In this document: positions 8,049 through 17,147 of the stretch, in pieces
Layout: every line of letters begins with the position of its first letter
Numbering within the stretch: position 1 is the stretch's first letter
DNA from: Sphingomonadales bacterium
Lineage (GTDB): Bacteria > Pseudomonadota > Alphaproteobacteria > Sphingomonadales > Sphingomonadaceae
Assembly (NCBI GenBank): GCA_025362295.1
Contig: JANYGX010000007.1
Coordinates: forward strand, 1-64,000
Direction of reading: 5' to 3'
DNA: 64,000 nt
Made by a program: the position numbers and the translations under genes
The notes under the pieces: model-generated
The model's input: only the letters and a program-made list of their open reading frames with translations
Told to the model about the DNA's origin: nothing
Database searches by the model: none

Positions 8049-9107
8049 TTAGTGCGCAGCAATTAAGGCTGCGCAGTGCGCACTGGCGGCCGGTGCGGTC
8101 TGAATGCCAAAGCCGCCCTGGCCGGCACACCAGAAAAAATCCGGCACGCTTTCATCAAAACCAAACACCGGCCCGCGGCCTGGTGCAAATGTTCTGAGTC
8201 CGGCCCAACGGCGCTCGATACGACTGATTTTGAAGTGTGTGACAGCTTCAATCCGTGCAGCAATGGTGGCAATGTCAATTTCATCGGGTTGCACGTCGCA
8301 CGCGGCCATAGACGTTTCGTCTGCCGGAGACGCCCAGATATGACCAGCATCGGGTTTGAAATAAAACCGGTCATCAATGTCGAGCACCATTGGCATGGTG
8401 CTATCATACAAATCCGGCTGCGGACGAAAGCTTATCACTGTGCGCCGCATCGGTGTGAGATGCTTTTTTTGAGCACCGGCAAGGGTTGCAACACTATCCG
8501 CCCAGGCCCCGGCGGCATTGACAATCATCGCAGCATTGACCTCCCGATCCCCAGCTTTTATGTGCCAACCCGCGCTGTCGTGTTTTAGCTTTGTTACCGG
8601 CGCATCATAAAGCATATCAACACCCGCCTGACGACAGCCGCACAGGTAGCCAGCGTGAAGGGCGGCCACATCGATATCCTTGCAATCAGGATCGTATATG
8701 CCGCCAATACTGTAATCCGGCTTCAACACCGGTACCAGTGCGTACACCTCGTCCCTGCTCAGACGCTGAATGGCAGGGAAGTCGGCATATTCAGCCAGCA
8801 TTTCAGTTAGCCGATGCGCTTGCCTTGAAGTGGCAATGTGCAAGGCCCCTCGTGCATATACCAGCGGAACATCGGAAAAGCCGGCAGGCGGCGTAAACAA
8901 AAAATCTTTGGATTGTGTGGTGAGGCTGCGCACCGCCGGGCCACCGTAGGTTTCCGTGTAAAACGCTGCCGAGCGGCCGGTTGTGTGATAGCCTGCCACG
9001 CTTTCGGCTTCGATGATCACGATTCGTGCAATGTTGCGGAGCGCATAGCCCAGTGATGCGCCTGCCATGCCGGAACCGATGATGGCAATATCAAAGTCTG
9101 TGCTCAT
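8049..9107 (-). CDS. FAD-dependent amino-acid dehydrogenase (D-arginine dehydrogenase-like DAO family)
   Basis: Flavoprotein of the D-amino-acid oxidase superfamily, 352 aa. The dinucleotide-binding motif IAIIGSGMAGASLGYAL is at residues 7-23, followed by the acidic end of the second strand (IEAES) and GYHTTGRSAAFYTETYG, a segment typical of D-arginine dehydrogenase-like enzymes that oxidise D-amino acids to keto acids and ammonia. The C-terminal FAD loop region is AGQGGFGIQTAPA. I chose ATG 9107 (MSTDFDIAIIG) because the extra 42 residues of the longer frame have no family match. It is divergent from the oxidoreductase gene and convergent with the Lrp gene. Substrate specificity is inferred only. 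Confidence 0.82.
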   Translation of the reverse strand: MSTDFDIAIIGSGMAGASLGYALRNIARIVIIEAESVAGYHTTGRSAAFYTETYGGPAVRSLTTQSKDFLFTPPAGFSDVPLVYARGALHIATSRQAHRLTEMLAEYADFPAIQRLSRDEVYALVPVLKPDYSIGGIYDPDCKDIDVAALHAGYLCGCRQAGVDMLYDAPVTKLKHDSAGWHIKAGDREVNAAMIVNAAGAWADSVATLAGAQKKHLTPMRRTVISFRPQPDLYDSTMPMVLDIDDRFYFKPDAGHIWASPADETSMAACDVQPDEIDIATIAARIEAVTHFKISRIERRWAGLRTFAPGRGPVFGFDESVPDFFWCAGQGGFGIQTAPAASAHCAALIAAH

Positions 9108-9226
9108 GGATGAAATTTGGTCTCTGGCATAATTGTTTTCACGGCGTATATCTATGAGGGAGAAAGAAAACCAGATATCGATTTTTTTAGCATTGCTATA
9201 TTGCTTTGCCAAAGAAGAAAACATAT

Positions 9227-9245
9227 AGGTCAATATAGCTGACCT
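9227..9245. promoter_or_regulatory. Perfect dyad AGGTCA-N7-TGACCT upstream of the oxidoreductase gene
   Basis: AGGTCA at 9227-9232 and its exact reverse complement TGACCT at 9240-9245 are separated by 7 nt. The site sits directly before the Shine-Dalgarno AAGGAG (9248-9253), where a bound protein would block the promoter or early transcript of the gene starting at 9260. It lies in the divergent interval shared with the flavoprotein gene, so it could control both. The cognate regulator is not identified; the Lrp-type protein is one candidate. Confidence 0.5.
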
Positions 9246-9259
9246 TTAAGGAGCTTTCA

Positions 9260-12200
9260 ATGGCTTTAGATGATCCAAAAATTTCTTTGAACGACAAGTA
9301 TACCCACGATTCGGGTCAGGTGTTCATGAGTGGCACGCAGGCGCTGGTGCGGCTGCCGCTGGTGCAGCTGCGACGGGACAAAGCCGCTGGTCTCAATACA
9401 GGTGGGTTTATCTCTGGTTATCGCGGATCGCCGCTGGGCACTTACGATCAAGAATTATGGCGGACACGGAAAATGCTGGACGCTGCGGGTGTGGTGTTTG
9501 TGCCGGGTGTCAACGAAGATCTGGCGATGACGGCCGTCTGGGGCAGCCAGCAGGTGGGTCTTCGTCCCGGTGCAACCAAGGACGGCGTGTTTGGCATCTG
9601 GTATGGCAAGGGCCCGGGGCTTGACCGCTCAATGGATGTGCTGAAGCATGCCAACGCTGCCGGGTCATCGAAACATGGCGGGGTACTGGCTGTGGTTGGT
9701 GACGATCACGGGGCCAAATCTTCAACTCTGCCGCACCAGTCCGACCATAATTTTATGTCGGCATTTGTGCCATTTTTATATCCATCCAGCGTGCACGAAT
9801 ATGTTGAGTACGGCCTTCTGGGTTTGGCCATGTCACGCTTTGCCGGCACCTGGGTTGGCTTCAAGGCGACCGCTGATACGGTTGAAACCACGGCGACAGT
9901 TGATCTCGCCAGCGAGCGGCGCAGTATCATTCTGCCGGGTGATTTTGAGTTTCCGCCGAGTGGTGTGCACATCCGTCTGGCCGACGTGTGGCGCGAGGAA
10001 GATACGCGTCTGCAACGCTATAAAGGCTTTGCCGCGCAAGCTTTTGCCAAAGCCAACAAGATTGACAGGCTGGTATGGGATTCGCCGCGGCCGCGCATTG
10101 GTATTATCACCTCAGGCAAAAGCTATGCCGATGTGCTGGAAGCGCTTGATGCACTTGGGATCACAGAAGCTGTTGCCAAAGATATTGGCCTCCGGCTCTA
10201 CAAGGTCGGGATGCCATGGCCACTGGAGCCTGAAGGTGTACGGCACTTCTGCGAAGGGCTGGAAGAGGTGCTGGTGGTTGAGGAAAAACGCGAGTTCATT
10301 GAACATCAGCTGAAATGGCAGCTCTATAATTGGGACAGCGGCAAGCGACCGCGTGTGGTCGGCAAGCAGGATGAGCAGGGCGATTGGCTGTTGTCACCGG
10401 ATAACGAACTCACTTTGGGCACCATTGCCCATGTGATTGCCAAACGCCTGTCACGCATTCATTCAACTGAGCGCATGGCCGCAAAGCTTGAATTTTTTGC
10501 AGCGCGCGAGCGCATGAAAAAAGCCTTTGTGCCGCCGATCACCCGCGAGCCGTATTTCTGCTCTGGCTGCCCGCACAACACATCGACAAAAGTGCCTGAT
10601 GGATCGCGCGCCATGGCAGGCATCGGTTGCCATATCATGGCGTTGTGGATGGACCGTTCAGCCGACACCTTCACCCAGATGGGCGGCGAGGGCTGCACGT
10701 GGGTTGGTGAAGCCCCGTTCACCAACGAGACGCACGTTTTTGCCAATCTTGGCGACGGCACGTATTTCCATTCCGGCTTGCTGGCCATTCGTCAATCGGC
10801 TGCGGCAAAAGTTAATATCACTTACAAAATTCTTTATAATGATGCTGTGGCCATGACTGGCGGGCAGCCCGTGGACGGCCAACTCACCATTCCTGAACTG
10901 GTGGCACAACTGAAAGCCGAAAATCTGGTGCGCGTTGTGGTGGTGGCAGAAAACCCCGAAAATCATGACAGTGCAGCGCTTGGCGTTGATGTCTTCCCAC
11001 GTGCCGAACTCGACAATGTGCAAAAAATGCTCCGCGAGATCAAAGGTTGCACGGCCATTGTTTACGACCAAACCTGTGCTGCTGAAAAACGCCGCCGCCG
11101 CAAGCGCGGCACCTTCCCCGACCCCAACAAGCGCATATTCATTAACGCAGCCGTGTGTGAAGGTTGCGGGGATTGCTCTGTGCAATCCAATTGCGTGTCG
11201 ATTGAACCATTGGAAACGGAATTTGGCCGCAAGCGCGTGATCAACCAATCCAGCTGCAACAAGGATTTTTCCTGCGTCAAGGGTTTTTGTCCATCGTTTG
11301 TGGAGGTGACTGGGGCAAGCATTGCCAAACCTGACAAAAGCAAAACAGATTTTGCTGATGGTCTCCCTATGCCCGCTTTACCCGCCATGGGCGATGACTA
11401 CAATATTTTCGTAACGGGCATTGGTGGTACGGGTGTGCTCACCGTTTCAGCCTTGCTGGCCATGGCGGCGCACCTTGAAGGCAAGGCGTCTGTCACGGCT
11501 GATATGGCCGGCCTTGCACAAAAAGGCGGTGCGGTGTTTTCTCATGTGCGACTGGGTGCGAGCAACGCGCACCTGATGTCGCCGCGCATCATCACTGGCG
11601 GCGCTGATTTGTTATTGGCCTGCGATGCTGTTGTTGCAGCCGCTCCTGTCACACAGGATTTGCTGGAGCCTACACGCACAGCCGCTGTGGTCAACAGTGT
11701 GCAGGCACCGGTCAGTGATTTTGTCCGTAACCGCACGCTCGATCTTCAAAAACCAGCTGTCGAGCGCGCCATTCGTGCGGCTGTCAACCCGAACGCCTGT
11801 GATTTTATTGCTGCCGATACCGTGGCTACAACACTTCTCGGTGATGCCATTGCCACCAACATGCTGATGCTTGGTTATGCCTGGCAAAAAGGCCTTGTGC
11901 CGCTGAAACTTGAAAGTCTGCTAGCAGCGATTGATCTCAATGCTGTTGCCATTCCGTTCAACAAGCAGGCCCTGTCACTTGGACGCTTGCTGGCGCACGA
12001 CCACCGTGCCGTGGATACATTCATGCGTACAGCTGGGGCAGTTGAGCCAGAACCCATTGCACACACGCTGGATGAGGTGATTGCCAAACGGGTTGATCAT
12101 CTGACGGCGTATCAGAATGTTGCTTACGCTGGGCGCTATCAAGACCATGTCGCGGCGGTGCGCACGGCAGAGGCGCGCATCATGCCAGGTTCTGAACTGC

Positions 12201-12724
12201 TGGCACTGGCAGCCGCCAAAAATCTTGCCAAGTTGATGGCCATCAAGGATGAGTATGAAGTGGCAAGGCTTTATACCGATGGTCGTTTTCAAGCGCAGCT
12301 GCATCGGCAGTTTAGCGGTAATTACAAGACTAGGGTTTCACTCTCCCCACCGCTGATCAGCAGGATCGATTCTGCCACCGGTCGGCCAGAAAAGAAAATG
12401 TTTGGCCCGTGGATTTTCACAGCCTTTGGTTTGCTAGCTAAAGCCAAGGGGCTACGCGGAACGGCACTGGATGTTCTGGGCCGCAGCCACGAACGGCGCA
12501 TGGAGCGTCAGCTTCTCGTAGAGTATGAAAATTTGCTTGATCGTTTGTGCCGTGAACTCACGCCAGATAATCACAGCCTCGCTGTGCAGCTGGCCAGCAT
12601 ACCCGATGACATCAGGGGCTTTGGTCCAGTCAAGGAGGCCGCAATGAAACTAGCGGATAATAAACGCAACACTCTGATGGCCGTATGGCCACAACGTAGC
12701 GGGATGCTTATGGCCGCCGAATAA
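9260..12724 (+). CDS. Indolepyruvate ferredoxin oxidoreductase family protein (fused alpha-beta)
   Basis: Fused 2-keto-acid ferredoxin oxidoreductase (1154 aa) that oxidatively decarboxylates aryl (and probably branched) 2-keto acids to acyl-CoA in amino-acid breakdown. Order: N-terminal pyrimidine-binding domain with GGFISGYRGSPLGTYD; TPP-binding region with YFCSGCPHNTSTKVPDGSRA, GIGCH and GGEGCTWVGEAPF; a cysteine cluster for iron-sulphur binding (VCEGCGDCSVQSNC, then CNKDFSCVKGFCPSF, about residues 633-678); and a C-terminal gamma-like domain starting at ITGIGGTGVL-type sequence. ATG 9260 has a strong AAGGAG site. The neighbouring ammonia-lyase, Lrp and D-amino-acid dehydrogenase-like genes suggest the keto acids come from amino-acid deamination. 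The length is normal for the fused form. Confidence 0.93.
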   Translation: MALDDPKISLNDKYTHDSGQVFMSGTQALVRLPLVQLRRDKAAGLNTGGFISGYRGSPLGTYDQELWRTRKMLDAAGVVFVPGVNEDLAMTAVWGSQQVGLRPGATKDGVFGIWYGKGPGLDRSMDVLKHANAAGSSKHGGVLAVVGDDHGAKSSTLPHQSDHNFMSAFVPFLYPSSVHEYVEYGLLGLAMSRFAGTWVGFKATADTVETTATVDLASERRSIILPGDFEFPPSGVHIRLADVWREEDTRLQRYKGFAAQAFAKANKIDRLVWDSPRPRIGIITSGKSYADVLEALDALGITEAVAKDIGLRLYKVGMPWPLEPEGVRHFCEGLEEVLVVEEKREFIEHQLKWQLYNWDSGKRPRVVGKQDEQGDWLLSPDNELTLGTIAHVIAKRLSRIHSTERMAAKLEFFAARERMKKAFVPPITREPYFCSGCPHNTSTKVPDGSRAMAGIGCHIMALWMDRSADTFTQMGGEGCTWVGEAPFTNETHVFANLGDGTYFHSGLLAIRQSAAAKVNITYKILYNDAVAMTGGQPVDGQLTIPELVAQLKAENLVRVVVVAENPENHDSAALGVDVFPRAELDNVQKMLREIKGCTAIVYDQTCAAEKRRRRKRGTFPDPNKRIFINAAVCEGCGDCSVQSNCVSIEPLETEFGRKRVINQSSCNKDFSCVKGFCPSFVEVTGASIAKPDKSKTDFADGLPMPALPAMGDDYNIFVTGIGGTGVLTVSALLAMAAHLEGKASVTADMAGLAQKGGAVFSHVRLGASNAHLMSPRIITGGADLLLACDAVVAAAPVTQDLLEPTRTAAVVNSVQAPVSDFVRNRTLDLQKPAVERAIRAAVNPNACDFIAADTVATTLLGDAIATNMLMLGYAWQKGLVPLKLESLLAAIDLNAVAIPFNKQALSLGRLLAHDHRAVDTFMRTAGAVEPEPIAHTLDEVIAKRVDHLTAYQNVAYAGRYQDHVAAVRTAEARIMPGSELLALAAAKNLAKLMAIKDEYEVARLYTDGRFQAQLHRQFSGNYKTRVSLSPPLISRIDSATGRPEKKMFGPWIFTAFGLLAKAKGLRGTALDVLGRSHERRMERQLLVEYENLLDRLCRELTPDNHSLAVQLASIPDDIRGFGPVKEAAMKLADNKRNTLMAVWPQRSGMLMAAE

Positions 12725-12813
12725 GTAGCCACCTTTTTACTTTCGCCCGTCTTGCTCATCTGTTAACGCAAAGACACTAGAATATTTATGTATGTTTCGG
12801 GTGAAAGACTTTT

Positions 12814-13818
12814 ATGAGTGTACTTGTCACCGGCGTTGCCGGATTTATCGGTTTCAATGTGGCCAGAGCCTTGCTGGCGCGTGGTGAAAGCGTGATCGGG
12901 ATTGATTGTGTCAATCATTATTATGACCCAAAACTGAAACAGGCACGGCTTGATCATCTAAACACCACCCACCACACGGCGTTTCATTTTGAGCGGGTAG
13001 ATTTTGCCGATATGGCGGCACTGAACGTGGCTCTTGCACCCCACAGCTTTGACCGCGTGGTGCATCTGGGGGCGCAAGCCGGTGTACGCTATTCGATCAC
13101 CAATCCGGAAGCTTATGTGCAAAGTAACCTTGTAGGCCATCTCAACATACTTGAAATCTGCCGCCGTGCGGATGTGCGTAATCTGGTCTATGCGTCTTCC
13201 TCCTCTGTCTACGGTAAAAACCAGCTGCCGAAAACCGGCTTTTCTGTCGACCACAGGGTGGATCAGCCAATCTCGCTCTATGCCGCGACAAAAAAAGCTG
13301 ACGAACTGATGAGTGAAACCTATGCGCATCTCTACCGCTTGCCGCAAACCGGCTTGCGGTTTTTCACTGTCTACGGTCCTTGGGGCAGGCCTGACATGGC
13401 GATGTGGCTGTTTGCCGACGCGATTATGAAGGGCAGACCCATCGATGTGTTTGGCGAAGGCAATATGCGGCGGGATTTTACCTATATCGATGATATCGTT
13501 GCTGGCGTTATGGCTTGTGTTGATAACCCCGCACCAGACGATGGGGCGGCGAAAGCCGGTGGCTCAATCTCGCCGCACCGGCTCTATAACATTGGCAACC
13601 ACCGCTCGGAAGAACTGATGCACATGATCAGCCTCATCGAAACATCTATCGGCAAGAAAGCCGTGCTCAACCTGCTTCCCATGCAGCCCGGCGATGTGCG
13701 TGATACGTTTGCTGACATCACAGCCATCCAGAACGATCTTGGCTATCACCCTACAACCTCGATTGATGAGGGCGTGCCCAAATTTATCGACTGGTTTAAA
13801 TCATATCATGGGCTGTAA
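12814..13818 (+). CDS. NAD-dependent epimerase, UDP-glucuronate 4-epimerase type
   Basis: Extended short-chain dehydrogenase/epimerase, 334 aa. The NAD motif is VTGVAGFIGFNVA at the N-terminus, the catalytic tyrosine and lysine are in SLYAATKKADELM, and the serine is in YASSSSVYG. The segments VIGIDCVNHYYDPKLKQARL and LRFFTVYGPWGRPDMA are characteristic of UDP-glucuronate 4-epimerases (LpsL/CapI), which make UDP-galacturonate for lipopolysaccharide or capsule. No other sugar genes adjoin it. It is convergent with mutL, with only about 50 nt between. The exact sugar cannot be read from sequence. Confidence 0.9.
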   Translation: MSVLVTGVAGFIGFNVARALLARGESVIGIDCVNHYYDPKLKQARLDHLNTTHHTAFHFERVDFADMAALNVALAPHSFDRVVHLGAQAGVRYSITNPEAYVQSNLVGHLNILEICRRADVRNLVYASSSSVYGKNQLPKTGFSVDHRVDQPISLYAATKKADELMSETYAHLYRLPQTGLRFFTVYGPWGRPDMAMWLFADAIMKGRPIDVFGEGNMRRDFTYIDDIVAGVMACVDNPAPDDGAAKAGGSISPHRLYNIGNHRSEELMHMISLIETSIGKKAVLNLLPMQPGDVRDTFADITAIQNDLGYHPTTSIDEGVPKFIDWFKSYHGL

Positions 13819-13871
13819 GCCTTACTCTCAAGCTTGAAAAGTGGGCCGTGGTCGGACTTTGCTATGTTGGT

Positions 13872-15644
13872 TTACCGCCGGCCAAATAATTTTTCAAGAT
13901 CCGTGCGACCCAGTTTGATGTAAGTCGGCCTGCCATGGTTGCATTGGCCAGAATGCGGCGTTATTTCCATTTCGCGGAGCAGGGCATTCATTTCATCGGC
14001 ATTGAGATGGCGTCCGGCGCGCACCGAGCCGTGGCAAGCCATGGTGCCGCTGATAGAATCCAGTTTTTCCTTCAGTGACAAGGCTGTGCCATAGCTTGCA
14101 AGTTCATCGGCCAGATCGCGTATTAACCCCGAAATATCTGTCTGGCCGAGCATGGCTGGCTGTTCACGCACGATAACAGCGCAGTGGCCGAAGCGCTCGA
14201 TCACCAGGCCAAGCTCGGCAAGTTCGTGCGACCGATCTTCAAGCCCGGCAGCGGTAGCTTCATCGAGATCAACCACAATGGGTGACAGCAGCACCTGTCG
14301 CTTGATGCCATGCTCTGCAAGTGATTTTTTCATCCGCTCGTGCACCAGCCGCTCGTGTGCCGCGTGCTGATCAACAATCACCAGGCCATCTTTGGCTTCC
14401 GCGACAATATAGGTGTTGTGAATTTGGCCGCGTGCTATGCCAAGTGGGAAATCTGTTTCTGCTTCAATCGCTGTAATGCTCGTGATGCGGCCTGAGGGTG
14501 CAGCATTGTAGGCGAGCGACATCTCCGACATCTGCGCCGTAAACACAGGGGGTGCATGGTGGCCCCAGCCACTCGCGTTGCCAGATGCGCGCACCGGCGA
14601 TGTGCCGGTTTCAAATGCCCCAAGTGCGGCTGTCGATGTTGTGGTTGATGATTTGTGGCCAGCGCGCGCCAGCGTTTCCCTGAGGCCGCCAACAATCATG
14701 CCGCGCACCAGCCCGGCATTTTCAAAACGGACCTCGGCCTTGGCAGGGTGAACGTTCACATCAACGAAACTATTGGGGCAATTGATGAACAGCGCCAGCA
14801 CCGGAAACCGATCCCGCGCCAGAAAATCCTGATAGGCACCGCGAACGGCCCCCAGCAGCAAGCGGTCTCGCACGGGCCGCCCGTTCACAAAAAGATATTG
14901 ATGGTCAGCGACACCGCGGTTGAAAGTCGGCAAGCCGGCAAAGCCGGTGAGGTTTAGTTCATCGCGGTTCACTTGAACGACAAGCGCATTGTCCGCAAAA
15001 TCAGGCCCCAGAACTGAGGCCAAACGCGCTAGGCCGTTCGCCATATCGGGGCTTGCCCGAAACAGGCTGCGACCCTCGGTCTCAATGTCGAAACGCACCT
15101 GTGGGTGCACCATGGCCAACCGCTTGACATGATCGAGACACAGGCCCTGTTCACTGCGTTCACTTTTCAGGAACTTGAACCGCGCGGGTATGCGCTCGAA
15201 GAGTGCCTCGACACTCACCCGCGTGCCCTGCTCCATGGCGCAGGGTTCGGCGGCCCCCGCCACGCCGTTATCAACAACAATCCGCCAGCCCTGCGCGGCC
15301 TCGCGTGGCCTTGACGCTAGGGTTAACCGCGATACTGAGGCAATGGACGGTAAAGCCTCACCGCGAAAACCAAGGGTTTTGATCAAACTCAGATCATCAT
15401 CAGGCAGTTTTGATGTTGCATGACGTTCCAGGGCCAGCTGCATTTCGCTAAGGCCCATCCCACAGCCATTATCATGGACTGAAACCAAGCTGCGGCCACC
15501 GGCTTTAAGGCTCACAGCAATATGCGTTGCACCAGCATCAAGGGCGTTTTCCACCAGCTCTTTCAGGGCACTGGCAGGCCTCTCCACCACTTCGCCCGCT
15601 GCAATGCGGTTGATCAGGGTCTCGGGCAAACGCCGGATGGTCAT
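13872..15644 (-). CDS. mutL: DNA mismatch repair protein MutL
   Basis: MutL couples mismatch recognition by MutS to strand incision. The protein is 590 aa. The GHKL ATPase N-terminus is complete: ETLINRIAAGEVVERPASAL, the Mg-binding Asn in ELVENALDAGA, DNGCGM, and TLGFRGEALPSI. The C-terminal dimerisation domain has QIHNTYIVAEAKDGLVIVDQ, HAAHERLVHE, then ACHGSVRAGR and NHGRPT. The DQHAAHERLVHE segment is close to the DQHA-x2-E-x4-E endonuclease motif, as in MutL of bacteria without MutH. ATG 15644 (MTIRRLP) is preferred over 15707. It is divergent from the photolyase operon. Confidence 0.97.
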   Translation of the reverse strand: MTIRRLPETLINRIAAGEVVERPASALKELVENALDAGATHIAVSLKAGGRSLVSVHDNGCGMGLSEMQLALERHATSKLPDDDLSLIKTLGFRGEALPSIASVSRLTLASRPREAAQGWRIVVDNGVAGAAEPCAMEQGTRVSVEALFERIPARFKFLKSERSEQGLCLDHVKRLAMVHPQVRFDIETEGRSLFRASPDMANGLARLASVLGPDFADNALVVQVNRDELNLTGFAGLPTFNRGVADHQYLFVNGRPVRDRLLLGAVRGAYQDFLARDRFPVLALFINCPNSFVDVNVHPAKAEVRFENAGLVRGMIVGGLRETLARAGHKSSTTTSTAALGAFETGTSPVRASGNASGWGHHAPPVFTAQMSEMSLAYNAAPSGRITSITAIEAETDFPLGIARGQIHNTYIVAEAKDGLVIVDQHAAHERLVHERMKKSLAEHGIKRQVLLSPIVVDLDEATAAGLEDRSHELAELGLVIERFGHCAVIVREQPAMLGQTDISGLIRDLADELASYGTALSLKEKLDSISGTMACHGSVRAGRHLNADEMNALLREMEITPHSGQCNHGRPTYIKLGRTDLEKLFGRR

Positions 15645-15764
15645 GGCTGGTAATCCGCTAAAATGTATATGCCCAAACAAAACATATCCTGTATATAGCC
15701 GGATCAATCATCCAGTTGAACTCTTAACCCGTATATATTTCAAAATTAAATCCAGGATTTTTAT

Positions 15765-17147
15765 TTGAGCACTCCCCACATTGTATGGTTTCGTCAGGAT
15801 TTACGCGTGAGCGATCAGGCCGCACTTGCCGCCGCTGCCGCCGCCGGTCCAGTCATACCGGTTTATATTCTGGACGATGCGGCACCTGAACATTGGCGTA
15901 TGGGGGCTGCAAGCCGCTGGTGGCTGCATCATAGCCTTGCAAGCCTTAGCAAGGCGTTGGAAAAATACGGCGGCACACTGTTGCTGCTTAAAGGTGATGC
16001 TGTTGCAACCCTGAAAAACCTGATGGCAGCCACAGGGGCGACGACCGTTCATGCGCTCGAGCATTTTGAGCCATGGGCACAGCGCCAGCAGGCGGCTTTG
16101 GGTGGCGCGCTAACACTGCATCAGGGTCTGTCGCTCGCGCATCCCACAGCCATGCGCACGGGTTCAGGCACCTCTTTCAAGGTCTTCACACCGTTTTGGC
16201 GTGCTTTGCAGATGCACATGCCCCCATCTCTGCCGAAACCACCACCTAAAAAGCTGCACATGTTTCCGGATGTGCCAGCCGGGGATAGCCTTTACAGATG
16301 GAAACTGCTGCCAGAAAACCCGGACTGGGCCACCCCGATCAAGGAACACTGGTCACCGGGATCAGCTGGAGCACACGCACAGTTGAATGCCTTTGTCGAT
16401 CACGCCGAAAATTATAGCGACGCGCGGAACACGCCTTCGGTGAAAGGCACATCAAAACTGTCGCCGCATCTGCATTTCGGAGAAATCAGTCCAGCAGAGG
16501 TCTGGCATGGGGTGCCGTCGGTTGAGCCGTATTTGCGTCAGCTAGGCTGGCGAGATTTTTCATGTAATTTGCTGCTGGCGTCGCCTGATTTCGCGGATGT
16601 CAACTGGAAGTCAAATTTTGACAGCTTTCCTTGGGTGGACGACAAGGCAGGCCTCAAGGCATGGCAATACGGCACAACCGGTTACCCCATCGTTGATGCC
16701 GGTATGCGTGAACTCTATGCCACCGGTTGGATGCACAACCGGATACGTATGATCACAGCATCGTTTTTGATCAAAGACCTGATGATTGACTGGCGTGCTG
16801 GTGAAGCCTGGTTCTGGGACACATTGGTTGATGCATCGCTTGGCAATAATGCGGCTGGCTGGCAATGGGTGGCAGGTTCCGGTGCGGATGCTTCACCCTA
16901 CTACCGCATTTTCAACCCGGTTTCGCAGGGTGAGAAATTCGATGCCAACGGTATATATGTAAGGCGCTGGGTGCCGGAGCTTGCCAAGCTCCCAAACGCG
17001 CATATCCATGCCCCGTGGCTGGCACCAAAGAATGTGCTGGACTATGCTGGTGTTGAGCTTGGCAAAACTTATCCCAAGCCGATTGTCAATCACGATACCG
17101 CACGGCTGCGCGCACTCGCTGCCTACAAATCTCTAAAGGCGGCCTGA
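15765..17147 (+). CDS. phrB: Deoxyribodipyrimidine photo-lyase
   Basis: Light-driven repair enzyme of the cryptochrome/photolyase family (460 aa). The N-terminal antenna domain begins IVWFRQDLRVSDQAAL. The FAD-binding C-terminal half has SKLSPHLHFGEISPAEVW, LGWRDFSCNLL, GYPIVDAGMRELYATGWMHN and then ASLGNNAAGWQWVAGSGADA with PYYRIFNP. The start is a TTG at 15765 seven nt after AGGA (15754-15757); no ATG precedes the conserved start. It is the first gene of a six-gene operon, joined to the flavin oxidase gene by a 1-nt TGATG overlap. A photolyase leading this lipid-modification set implies shared control by light or oxidative stress. Confidence 0.95.
   Translation: MSTPHIVWFRQDLRVSDQAALAAAAAAGPVIPVYILDDAAPEHWRMGAASRWWLHHSLASLSKALEKYGGTLLLLKGDAVATLKNLMAATGATTVHALEHFEPWAQRQQAALGGALTLHQGLSLAHPTAMRTGSGTSFKVFTPFWRALQMHMPPSLPKPPPKKLHMFPDVPAGDSLYRWKLLPENPDWATPIKEHWSPGSAGAHAQLNAFVDHAENYSDARNTPSVKGTSKLSPHLHFGEISPAEVWHGVPSVEPYLRQLGWRDFSCNLLLASPDFADVNWKSNFDSFPWVDDKAGLKAWQYGTTGYPIVDAGMRELYATGWMHNRIRMITASFLIKDLMIDWRAGEAWFWDTLVDASLGNNAAGWQWVAGSGADASPYYRIFNPVSQGEKFDANGIYVRRWVPELAKLPNAHIHAPWLAPKNVLDYAGVELGKTYPKPIVNHDTARLRALAAYKSLKAA

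Noticed and set aside
15645-15764. ECF/ChrR-type (TGATCC...TAAG) promoter before the photolyase operon
   Set aside because: A TGATCC-like hexamer is present only on the opposite strand and no matching -10 element at the right spacing was found.
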